Made by a program: the position numbers and the translations under genes
Assembly (NCBI GenBank): GCA_029817715.1
Contig: JARUPY010000474.1
Location: forward strand, 4,836,001-4,900,000
DNA from: Melastoma dodecandrum
Lineage: Eukaryota > Streptophyta > Magnoliopsida > Myrtales > Melastomataceae
Length of the DNA: 64,000 nucleotides
Direction: 5' to 3'
Notes under the pieces: generated by a model
What the model was told of the DNA's origin: nothing
Seen by the model: only the letters and a program-made list of their open reading frames with translations
Database searches by the model: none
Shown: positions 1 through 8,929 of the stretch, in pieces
How positions within the stretch are numbered: the stretch's first letter is position 1
How the letters are laid out: every line of letters begins with the position of its first letter

Positions 1-719
1 ACAGACGTAAGGGATAGGGAGTTTTTACAGAAAACTAAAACAAAAGAAAAGGTGTTGAGAATTTTTGCTTCTGAAAGTTTTTGTCGATCCAAGAGGCTAG
101 CACCTGAGGGATCGTCGGGAAGTTCGTGATCGCGTGTGTGTGGATACCGCTAGAGGAGTCACAAATGGGGCTCTTGATTTCGTGACTCTGTTTTTGAATT
201 TACCGGAATTTCGAGGTACATTTCCGGGTAAGGTTAATTTCATATAATATTTAAAATATTTTATATGTACCAAGATCTGATAATTTGAACATAAAACCTG
301 ATTTTATTACTTCCGCTGTGCATAAAATCTAACAAATGGTTAGCGTGTGGATGCCACGCGATCGCCGCAGAACGACTTATGGATGCCACTCGTGTCGAAG
401 TGTCTTAGGCTTGGCTGGGTTAGAAACCAGCAAGTTCAGTAAATTTTCTTTGTTGTTGCTTTGTTTTTTGGTCAATGAGATCAAACAATACCAAGAAACT
501 CGTTTGCAGAACATTCGTGATGCTGCATATTGGTATGACTGTTTCAAATAGAGCACAAACAATTGTTGCTATATCAATTTGTCTCTGTATGTCATCTTCT
601 TTGCCTGATAACAATATGAGAAAATTTGCAGCAAAACGAGAAGGTAAATTGGTACTTGCTTGGTCCTACGGGAAGGTGGGTGATGATGACTCAAAATTGG
701 ATGCAGCTGTCGAAGAACA
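1..719. other. Intergenic, 3' flank of the ATL gene
   Basis: No gene is recognised here. The only open frames are short, overlap each other on both strands and show no protein-family motif. The stretch next to 720 is probably the 3' untranslated region of the ATL gene, which ends at 720 on the minus strand. Confidence 0.5.
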
Positions 720-1781
720 TTATCGTCCCGGAATTGTTCCGTTGCTTAGGGTTCCTTGCCCGCTAATCGGTAGTCTATCACTTGATAATGATCTTTTCAT
801 CTTCCCCCGAACCACCTTACAGTGGAAACGAGATGCCGGTTCCTGTGACGACGATCCACCATATTCTGACTGACCAGATCGACAAACTACGACAAACTCC
901 GATGCCAACAGATGATCTTGACAGGAATGATCCATCGACATCGTTCTTCTGAGTCCTTGCATTCTGTCTTCCTCAATCTCAATTATGGCGTCCCTTGTGC
1001 TCCCCAGATCACTCCGTACCCGTGATGGCAACTTACCGGCAGGATTTTCGATGGCACTTGTGCCATCCTCCTTTTCGGCATAGTTGGCATCTTGAACTTC
1101 GGCTGTAGGTCCATCCATCAGAGAAGGAAGAGGGTGAGGGGCCACTCTCTCCATCAGCAGGGGCGATGCGACCGGGAACGGGCCTGTGAAGACTATTTCA
1201 GAACGGCACAACGGGCACGTAGAGTGGGACTTAAGCCACGTGTCGATGCAAGGAATATGAAAGGCATGAGCACACTTGGGCAACAGCCTCACACTCTCAT
1301 CCTCCTCGAACTCACTGAGGCACACCGAGCAAGTCCCCTCGATCAGCCCGATACCCTTCTTATAACAGCAGACGGTGATCGACCTTATGACGGACTCGTC
1401 CAAACCAATCGTCTCCACCTGCCAGGCCATGTGAAACGAAGGGTCATGGTCGTTATCGAACCACGAGCTGCTGGGATCACCCTCTTCGCTTCTCCTCTGT
1501 GCAGGGTTGCCACGACTGCAGCGGTACTTGGAGATAAGCACGTAGTAACCTACGAGGAGGACAGCACAGGCTAATACAGCAATGATGGCAATAACAAAAG
1601 GGGGCAACTTCAGGTCCGAATTGCGATCCGGGAAGAGGGAGGAAGGTGGCGGCGGGGGTGGGGGAGGGAATACTAGGAAGCACCACTGAGGACAGTAGAG
1701 AGAACATAAACCTCGGGAGCAATCTCTGATGTTGGCGTAAGGAATTGGTACCCATGTCTTTGGGTTGGCTACAGACCCCAT
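720..1781 (-). CDS. RING-H2 finger E3 ubiquitin ligase, ATL family (ATL52/ATL54-like)
   Basis: A single-exon gene for a 353-residue membrane-anchored E3 ubiquitin ligase. The N-terminus has the [21 protein letters not shown] and poly-proline pattern of ATL52/ATL54 relatives. One hydrophobic segment lies at about residues 61-84. The ATL hallmark GLD is at 126-128. A canonical RING-H2 follows, with Cys141, Cys144, Cys160, His162, His165, Cys168, Cys179 and Cys182, and [11 protein letters not shown] at its end. The Ser/Arg-rich C-terminal tail is predicted cytosolic. The family recruits E2 enzymes through the RING and ubiquitinates partners at the plasma membrane or endomembranes, often in defence or carbon/nitrogen responses; the substrate here is unknown. 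The frame stays open upstream to about 1979, but those 66 codons have no ATL similarity and begin at TTG, so the ATG at 1781 is chosen. Intronless structure is usual for ATLs. Confidence 0.92.
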   Translation of the reverse strand: MGSVANPKTWVPIPYANIRDCSRGLCSLYCPQWCFLVFPPPPPPPPSSLFPDRNSDLKLPPFVIAIIAVLACAVLLVGYYVLISKYRCSRGNPAQRRSEEGDPSSSWFDNDHDPSFHMAWQVETIGLDESVIRSITVCCYKKGIGLIEGTCSVCLSEFEEDESVRLLPKCAHAFHIPCIDTWLKSHSTCPLCRSEIVFTGPFPVASPLLMERVAPHPLPSLMDGPTAEVQDANYAEKEDGTSAIENPAGKLPSRVRSDLGSTRDAIIEIEEDRMQGLRRTMSMDHSCQDHLLASEFVVVCRSGQSEYGGSSSQEPASRFHCKVVRGKMKRSLSSDRLPISGQGTLSNGTIPGR

Positions 1782-2609
1782 AATAACCTCAAACTCATCA
1801 GAAGAACCAGACCCAGAACTGAATCCCTCCTCTTTTATGCGTGGGGGGGAGATGGTGGACAAGCTTTTTGTTTCAGTAGACAAGGTTTCTTCTTGCACAT
1901 GAAAAGAAGACAAGGGTGGTCTAAGGGCTGGCCATATGGCATGTAAAGCAGAGAAAAGTAAAAGGGAATCAAAAACCAATGAAGTGAAAGAGAGATGCTT
2001 CTTGTTGTTTTGTGTTGTCTTGGGGTTGGATTATTCTCCCCTCCCTCGTTGATATCCATCCTCCTTTTCCCTTTCCATATTTAGATTCACTGGTCTTTTC
2101 CTCTTCTCTTCTTGCTTTTACCATATGTTTTCTGCTTTGCTTTTTTGAGGAGGTGCTGCTGTTTTATTGACTAAAAGGAGGGGGTCGCTGTTGGAATGTG
2201 GTTGCCCTGCACCAAGGAATTCATTTTAAGCAATCAATGACTGTCTACTTCACGGCACAACGTTTCTGGTCCCTCCCCCCCCTTGCATCATTCACAACTA
2301 AAAACTGGTGTGTTTGAATTGGTAGATGTGCCAGCCAAAGACAAAGACATCGATTAATCAATCCCCCTTCTTCCCACCAACCACAACTACTCGTACTAAC
2401 TATTGTTCATAATCCTGGATCATATCAAAATCAGCAACAGAAGACTCATAACAACACGTATGTATCCGAGTTCTCGAGCTCTTTCGGCTATGATGAGACT
2501 TTCGTATCCCTTGATCCGGTAACGACAGTTACTTGTGCGGCTGTACCAAGTAACATACAAAGTACATCAGCTGTTCAAGTGGTTTCTGGTTGTTGGCTGT
2601 TGTCGGGGA
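1782..2609. other. Intergenic: ATL 5' leader/promoter and 3' UTR of the RNA-binding protein gene
   Basis: The two flanking genes are both on the minus strand, so this gap should hold the ATL promoter and leader at its low end and the 3' UTR of the two-RRM gene at its high end. I see no additional gene, only short C-runs around 2276-2282. Confidence 0.5.
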
Positions 2610-3759
2610 TCACCCCTCCTCTTTTTCGCTCAGAGTTTCGGTCCTCACACTGAACTTGAGACGCAATGGACGACCCATCAGTTCCTGCCAAAAGGATCCA
2701 GTTCGAGAAATCAAGAACAAAACTACGTTGATGAAGGGAATCGTGTCATGTCACAAGATCTGTTCAGAAGGATAACAAGTCAGTTGTGCCATTACCCTCC
2801 CATCGAATTCCGAGAGAGCTGCTTCGGCCTCCTCCTTCGTAGCGAAAGAAACGAATCCATACCCCGCAGACCTTCCAGGTGGGGTCTCGAAAACGACCCT
2901 CGAGGAAATGGGCTTGAATTTCTCCGAGAACAAATCTCTGAGATGCATCGACCTAACTTTCCACGCGAGGTTTGATACATAGAGCTTGTGAATAGTCTCT
3001 CCGATTGAAGGATCCGTTGGCGGTGGTGAAGGCGGAGGAGGAGGAGCCACAGGTTTCATAAACTTCCTTGCAAACTCTACTCTTATAATCCTGCCCGATA
3101 AATCCTGAATTGAACTAACCATGCTAAGTTGGACGCGTAACAATCACCAAACTAACATACATTCAACCGCAGCACAATTCTGCTAATTCTAGTCCGGAGC
3201 TACTCACAAAGGAGTTGAACTTGTCAATGACAGCCTGAGCGTCTTCCACGGCCGCCATCGTTACAAACCCGAACCCCCTGCTCTGTCCACTCCTCGTCCG
3301 CATAATCTATGGAATGCAACAGTCGCTCGAACTCCGGTCAATCCACTGATGATAAAACAAGAAATGGGGGGAGAAGAGGAAATTCATACGAACTTCGACG
3401 TCCTCGATGGTGCCGCACTGTCCGAAGAGGGTCCGGAGGTCGTCCGTGGTCACTGACCACGGCAAGTTAACGACGTAGAGCTTCCTCTTGGGTTCCTGCT
3501 GGTCTCCCTCGTCGGGAATTCCGGCCGCGGGGGCCTCGGCGTCGATTTCCTGGACAGAACGGCACGGCCGAAATCGAAAGCTCTGTCCAAGGCATAACTC
3601 CCTGGTAAGGGGGGTCCGGAAATGGACAGCCCGACGCAGCGGTCGAAACGACGGAGGCGTAACGGGAAGGTTCAAAGAGGAAGGGTTGAGATGGAAGGCG
3701 AGGACTCGTCGCGTCTTCGCCGACGAGAAGAATGAAGCCGAGACTTCCAGCGTCGCCAT
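2610..3759 (-). CDS. Two-RRM RNA-binding protein, plastid ribonucleoprotein type
   Basis: Four exons give a 282-residue protein: 3759-3394, 3306-3208, 3104-2796 and 2684-2610, all joined in phase 0. Residues 1 to about 75 are basic and rich in Ser, Thr and Arg, as in a chloroplast transit peptide, followed by a short acidic linker. RRM1 has RNP2 KLYVVNLPWS and RNP1 SRGFGFVTM. A proline-rich linker leads to RRM2 with RNP2 KLYVSNLAWK and RNP1 SAGYGFVSF. Family members (cp28/cp31/cp33 and PSRP2-like proteins) bind chloroplast transcripts and affect stability, processing or editing. The exon 1 donor is inferred as GTTCGT rather than a consensus donor, because that splice gives the family-typical sequence at the RRM1 beta-2 strand. 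The final exon completes RRM2 and ends in an acidic Ser/Glu/Lys tail. Plastid targeting is inferred, not shown. Confidence 0.85.
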
Positions 3760-4013
3760 TTGAGGGGGGTTGGGTTTGGAACTGGAACGGCCGGTGACAG
3801 TGTTTGGATAAGGGGGGGGATGTTCTTTTATTACAACATCAGTCCATGAATTATTACATCGGTCTCAAATTAGCTTTGCTTCGAATCGTCCCAGTCCAAT
3901 GGGCTTGTCCATAATCCATTCACTTACCGGGGGTCCATACATGAAATGCCGAACAAATGGCCCGCCTTGTCAACAAAAGTACACTCAAGAGTTCGCTCTC
4001 TCTTTTTTACTTC
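3760..4013. promoter_or_regulatory. Upstream region of the two-RRM gene
   Basis: About 250 bases between the RRM gene start and the hAT-like element. It probably contains the promoter and 5' leader of the minus-strand gene. No single core element stands out. Confidence 0.4.
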
Positions 4014-4021
4014 AATTTCTA

Positions 4022-5196
4022 ATTTAGGGGTAGCAATTCGCGTCGTACTAGTCTTTCGTGTTTTCTGTGGGTTTCGTATCTCGAAACTTTAAGTACGATA
4101 TACGACATATTTAACTAATCGTATCATCAGATATAATTCGGAAACTGATACAATTAATAAGCTTGTTAAACGTGTTAACCCGTTAAAATTTTAAATGAAA
4201 ACTATAATATAACATAAAAAATTTATATTCATTCAAAATCCATATATTCTAAATTAGAAAATTACTTAAAAGTATCAAATAACACCAACTTGGTCTTTTG
4301 ACTTAAATCAACACATGACGGGGTAGCGTTTTTGTCTGGACCCACCACATCACCGGTTAAATCTTCGAGAAATATTGCTAAAATCTATGAAAAAATAAAA
4401 TTTATATTAGAATAATTAAAATATAATTAACTTAAATAGTTATTATTACATTCTCCGTAAAGATAGAGAAGTGCCTCAATAGTTTCTGGTTTTAATCAAC
4501 TTCGATATTGGTCTAGGATTCGACCTACAACTAAATGCGGATTCTGAAGCCACGAGATTGACACGCTTGACTACTATTTATTTTCGTTTCTTGTTATTCT
4601 ACTTGTATTTCACTCATATCATTAACTTCATTCGCATCCCTTAATTTTTCAATCTTATAATCTGACCATAAACTTATGGTTTGGGCTAAATCTTCCATCA
4701 CCAAAATCAAAATTCAGAATAGACAAATAAAAAAACATATTAGTACATAGTCAATTAAAAATAGTTCAAAATAAAAGTCGAAATTAAATTACATACTCGC
4801 AATTTCTAAACACTTTAATTATTTCGCGAGACAATGACAAGGCGATAACAAAAGTAGAACTCTGAAAGAGTGATGAGAACAAAACACTAATGTATTTATT
4901 TGTTTGTCTTACATCAATTTAACGTGAAACGGGCTGGGATTAAAATAAAATAAAAATAATTTCTAATTATTATTGTGAAAAATTATACGAGTTATGCATG
5001 TTTATACGTTAGGGTTTATAGTTTAGGGTTTAATCGTGTCTAATTTTAAAACCCGAACCCGGACACGGATTTTATTGTGTCTAATCGAGTCTTGACCCGT
5101 TTACCTAAAAAACACATTTAATTAAACCCGAACTCGCTTTAAATCATGTCGGATCGTGTCTGTGTTAACGTGTCCTTGTCTGAAATTGCCGCCCCT
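4022..5196. mobile_element. Non-autonomous hAT-like element, about 1.2 kb, AT-rich
   Basis: The ends are imperfect inverted repeats: TAGGGGTAGCAATTCG at 4025 and its partner, ending in GGCGGGGA-type bases as TTGCCGCCCCTA at 5197. An exact 8 bp direct repeat, AATTTCTA, flanks the element at 4014-4021 and 5197-5204, and hAT transposons make 8 bp duplications. The left end carries three or four extra bases before TAGGGG, so the boundary is approximate. The interior is AT-rich with diverged GTTAACCCG/CGTGTC motifs near both ends and no open frame of note. It is probably a miniature or deleted element mobilised in trans. Confidence 0.5.
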
Positions 5197-5550
5197 AATT
5201 TCTATCTCATGTCATGATAAATTTTCGTAAGTAAATTTTACAATTTCGAAAGGAATAAAGAAGGAAAAAGAATTCACCCAAACCACATTGATTGAATGAA
5301 TTGTATCAAATTAAACATCGAATACGTGGCTAATGAATTCCCATTTGGGAAAATGATAAAATGAAAAATAAAATAAATGAGGATTAGTTATTTAGATCCA
5401 AATCTAAGAATATAAAGAAAAAAAAACACATACACACCCCACACGGACACACACACATTCCCCAATTTCCTCTGTTTCTTCCCTCCTCGAAACAGAGCAG
5501 ACAAGACAAATCCCCCCAAAATAACCTACGGATCCCGTAAGTGTTCATAC
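5197..5550 (+). promoter_or_regulatory. Promoter and leader of the small Cys/Ser-rich protein gene
   Basis: An AT-rich stretch with a possible TATA element (ATATAAAG near 5410), followed by an ACAC-rich and then CT-rich leader (5425-5515) just before the ATG at 5551. The CT-rich leader is typical of plant 5' UTRs. The TATA assignment is tentative. Confidence 0.35.
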
Positions 5551-6159
5551 ATGGCGGCGATGGCTTACATGGACGAGGAGGAGGTTTGGAAGTGTCCTTC
5601 CCACCCCACCAGGCGTCGTCGCCATGGGGTCTGCCCTGCCTGCCTCAGCGAGAAGCTCTCCATCCTCTGCCCCGACTGCGGCGCCCCCCGCCCCTGCTCC
5701 TGTTCCTCCTCTGCATCCTCCTCCTCCTCTGCCTCCCAGTTCTTCTCCTTCTACTGTTCCTCGTCCACCGTCCCCGACCGCTCCGTCACTGGGAAGATCT
5801 CTCACCTCATCGACTCCGAGCCCTCGTTCCGCCGGTCGAGATCCGTCGCCACCTTCAACCTACCGTCCTTCCTCCGCTCCCGCTCCAAGTTCGCAGGACG
5901 AGACATGAACCCCGACGTGACCACGTCGCTCCCCACAACGTCCGCCGTCAGGAGTGTCACGGGCTCTTCCTTCTGGGGGAAGTTCAGGAGAGATCGGAGC
6001 AAGCGCGTTGATGGCGGCATCAGTGTGGATGAGGAGCACAACGGTAACTGTGTGGAGAGCCGGAAGGGACGCAGCTGGTCGAGGTACTTCCCGAGCCCGA
6101 TGAAGGTGTTCGGCAGCCACAGGCATTCGATCCCGGGATCACCATTGTATCGAGGTTAG
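5551..6159 (+). CDS. Plant-specific small protein with N-terminal Cys-rich motif and Arg/Ser-rich body
   Basis: A single open frame of 202 codons starting MAAMAYMDEEEVWKCPSHP. Residues 14-45 carry CPxHP-x7-GVCPxCLxxKLxxLCPDC, a cysteine pattern found at the start of a family of unnamed plant proteins; DUF740/OCTOPUS-type proteins have a related head. A Cys/Ser-rich low-complexity run follows (about 48-75), then an Arg/Ser-rich segment including FRRSRSVATFNLPSFLRSRSK. No catalytic domain or membrane segment is visible. The C-terminus SPMKVFGSHRH...YRG looks natural. The GC content is much higher than in the surrounding AT-rich DNA, as expected for real coding sequence. Function is unknown; the cysteines could bind zinc, but that is a guess. 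Confidence 0.75.
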   Translation: MAAMAYMDEEEVWKCPSHPTRRRRHGVCPACLSEKLSILCPDCGAPRPCSCSSSASSSSSASQFFSFYCSSSTVPDRSVTGKISHLIDSEPSFRRSRSVATFNLPSFLRSRSKFAGRDMNPDVTTSLPTTSAVRSVTGSSFWGKFRRDRSKRVDGGISVDEEHNGNCVESRKGRSWSRYFPSPMKVFGSHRHSIPGSPLYRG

Positions 6160-7262
6160 CTCGAAGAAACTTTCTAACGCTCGACTCTTCCACTTCCCCT
6201 TTCTCTACCACATCATCATTTAACTTAAATTAACATGAAGATGGTCCGACGGTCGAGGATGATGATGACTATTTCATTAGTTATTCTCTCTGCTTCTAAT
6301 TATTACGCCTAATCTATATATATTACTTGGGTCTGTAAATCTTCTCTTCATAAATAAGCAAAATTCTGTGAGTGCCTGCCTGCCTTATTATATTTCTCTT
6401 TCACCCACAGACAGGAGGCACGCATCCTTTTACAATTATCTAGACCATGTTTTAATCTTAACTTTTTTTTTTTGAAATTAAGCACACATTAATATTTGTT
6501 AGTACTTTTTTAAAACTGGGAGTGATTATTTTGATAGTAGAATGATATTTTTTTCCCATGGGAGCAGAAGCAATTATGACCAAAAGAAACTCCGTTGGCT
6601 TGCTCAATCTGATATACATACATGTGACATTTATTACATCACCCAATAGAAAAATTGGAATATAATCGACAGATTATCACCAGCAGTCCAATAAAAATGA
6701 TGAAGGAAAATCATGGTTTTGGAGGAGAAGAAGAGAAGTGGTGGGGGGGGGGGGGGTGATGAGGACATGTTTTGTCCCCAACTCATGGGCCAGTCTCACT
6801 CGCTATCTCGGATGTGCAAATATCATCCCCCTTCTTCTGCTGACAATTTGGCCTCCTCCTTGTCACGTCCCTTTTTTCGATCCATTAGATCCCAAACCAT
6901 AGCGAATTTCGCCCCATGTCACGACTCTGTCGGCACGAAGATATCTTCCTGGTCTCCGTTTATCGTTTTGCGAAAAATAATAGAGGACGTCTGCCCCGCC
7001 GAGATCATCACCATAGACTTTATGTATACACTCACGGAAGCATATTTGGATCCAAAGTTCGCGTATATGTGTAATCTACGTAGCCGAGTCCGATAATGTG
7101 AAGGCATTGACAAAGATATGATCCACAACCAGTGTCAGTCACGCGTAAATGGACGGCGACGAGGTCTCGAGGAGGACTTGGCTGACCACGTTTTGATATC
7201 CGACAAATTGTTTTGGTGGGGTGATGCAAATTCAATGGGGGAGAACAGAAAGTTCGCAAAAC
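6160..7262. other. Intergenic, including a G12-type homopolymer
   Basis: The first part is the 3' flank of the upstream gene. A G-run sits around 6744-6756. A 127-codon open frame spans 6713-7096 but shows no family similarity and starts across the G-run, so it is not called. The MULE target site begins at 7263. Confidence 0.4.
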
Positions 7263-7272
7263 CGAAGACGGT
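7263..7272. repeat. Target site duplication, left (MULE)
   Basis: CGAAGACGGT lies directly before the left inverted repeat and recurs exactly at 16540-16549 after the right one. Ten bases fits the 8-11 bp made by Mutator-like transposases. Because GG follows both copies, the duplication could be read as 10-12 bp. Confidence 0.85.
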
Positions 7273-8044
7273 GGAAGCGGCTAACGGTACGTGCACGTAA
7301 CGGTTACGTAGTTTACTAATTAATACTAACGAAAAGTAGTAAATTTTACTAAAAGTTGACCGTTACTAATTAATACTAACGAAGTCAGCGCATATTTAGT
7401 AAAAAATGTAGTAAAATTTACTACTTTTCGGTCAACTTTTAGTAACGTTAACGCAAACTTAGTAAAAAAGTATGGAAATTTTACTACTTTTTCACTGTTC
7501 ATTCCAGTTCAAGTTTACTACTTTTGCGCTGACTTTACTAAAGCATTTCCTATAGTAACGTCAACACAGAATTAGTAAAAAAAGTAATAAATTTTACTCC
7601 TTTTTTAACTAATTTTGCGTTGACTTTACTAATTTTTTCGTATTTTAGTAAAGTCAAACCAGTTTTAGTAAAAAAAGGAGTAAAATTTACTACTTTTTTT
7701 TTACTAATTCTCCGTTGACGTTACTAACGGAAATGTTTTAGTAAAGTCAGCGCAAGGTTAGTAAAAAACGTAGTAAATTTTACTACTTTTTACTGTACGA
7801 ATTATGCCGATAATTAGTAACTGTTTACTAATTCTGGTGTTTTTTTAGTAAAAAACTCTTCCTCTTAATAAATTTTACTAATTTTGAGTTGTTTTTACTA
7901 AAAAAAGTAGTAAACTATTACTAAAAAATGAAGGCGTTTACTAACAAATTTACTAATTAGAACAGTGTTTTCGAACCTAACTCCGAACCTATTTATGTTG
8001 TGAAATTACCTCTCTACCCTGGTTACTAAACTTATTACTAATTT
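7273..8044 (+). repeat. Left terminal inverted repeat of the MULE
   Basis: It matches the reverse complement of 15741-16539. It is built from dozens of TTAGTAAA/TTTACTAA units, many arranged as short palindromes such as AGTAAATTTTACT, interspersed with GTTGAC/GTCAAC and AACGG. The inner boundary is where similarity stops after TTACTAATTT at 8044. In MULEs such ends bind transposase and often hold the promoters of the internal genes. Confidence 0.88.
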
Positions 8045-8057
8045 CGGAGGACCGAAG

Positions 8058-8661
8058 TCGTCATTCGGTTCGTAGCGTTGGTAACTCCCGGCGATCGTCC
8101 CTTTGGTGGTCCGCTTTCCTTTCCGGCCGCCGTGTGTGGTGTTGCTGATCAACTTCGACGGCGGCTCTTCTGCAAGTTCCCCGGCTTCCGTTTTGCAGTA
8201 TGTCTTTTCCCGTGTGATTAGGGTTTGGGTCGGTGGTGGGCGTCCTGATTTGTTTGGGTGTGGGTGGCGGTTGTGGTTGTGGGTCGTGGGTGTGGGTCGT
8301 GGTTATTGTTGGTAGTCCTCATGAGTTACCTCTTGTTGGTACTCCTCCTGATTTGGGTCATGCTTCGGTTTTACTTGGACTCGTCATTCCGTTCGTATCG
8401 TTGTTAACTCTCGGCCATCGTCCCCTTCGTGCTTCGCTTTCCTTTCCGGCCGCCGTGTGTGTTGTTGCGGATGAACTTCGCGGGCGGCTCTTCTACAAGT
8501 TCCCCCGCTTCCGTTTTGCAGTTTGTCTTTTCGGGTGTGATTAGGTTTTGGGTCGGTGGTGGGCGTCCTCATTTGTTTGGGTGTGGGTCTTGGTTGTCCT
8601 CCTGAGTTGTTGTTTGTCAGTACTCCTCCTGATTCGGCTCATGCTTGGGTTTTACTTGGTC
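8058..8661 (+). repeat. Tandem duplication of a ~320 bp unit inside the MULE
   Basis: Unit 1 (8058-8380) begins TCGTCATTCGGTTCGTAGCG and unit 2 (8381-8661) begins TCGTCATTCCGTTCGTATCG. They stay similar through GGCCGCCGTGTGTG, GGGTCGGTGGTGGGCGTCCT and the ending TTTTACTTGG. Unit 2 is about 40 bp shorter. The block lies between the left TIR and the ULP1-like gene, so it may be promoter or leader sequence of that gene. A G/T-rich stretch with repeated GGTTTG follows to about 8880. Confidence 0.75.
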
Positions 8662-8929
8662 TGGGTCTGTGCTGTTAAGCGTGTACTTGGAACCTAGAAT
8701 GGTTTGGTTGTTTTGGTTTAATTTGGTGAAGCACTATCGGGTTTGAGTTGGTTCGGTTTGAGTTTGTTCGGTATTGATCTGGTTTGGCTTTCGCTTTTGG
8801 TTTTGTTATGGTTTCGATTTGCTTTGTTTTCAGGGCGTCTGTTGGAGAGGGGTCCGATCTTCGTTTTATGTTAATTTGATATGGTTTTGTGAGGGGCTGT
8901 GAACCGTCAATGATTTCGTGTTTATTTAT

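Noticed and set aside
1092..1574. 160-codon plus-strand frame opposite the ATL gene
   Set aside because: It lies wholly inside the ATL coding region in antisense and has no motif; the RING-H2 frame explains the DNA.
5009..5031. Two TTAGGGTTTA-like units resembling plant telomere repeat
   Set aside because: Only two imperfect units are present; these are common telo-box-like words and not an interstitial telomere.
6713..7096. 127-codon plus-strand frame before the MULE
   Set aside because: It begins over a G homopolymer, has low-complexity glycine, no motif and no clear promoter or splice structure.
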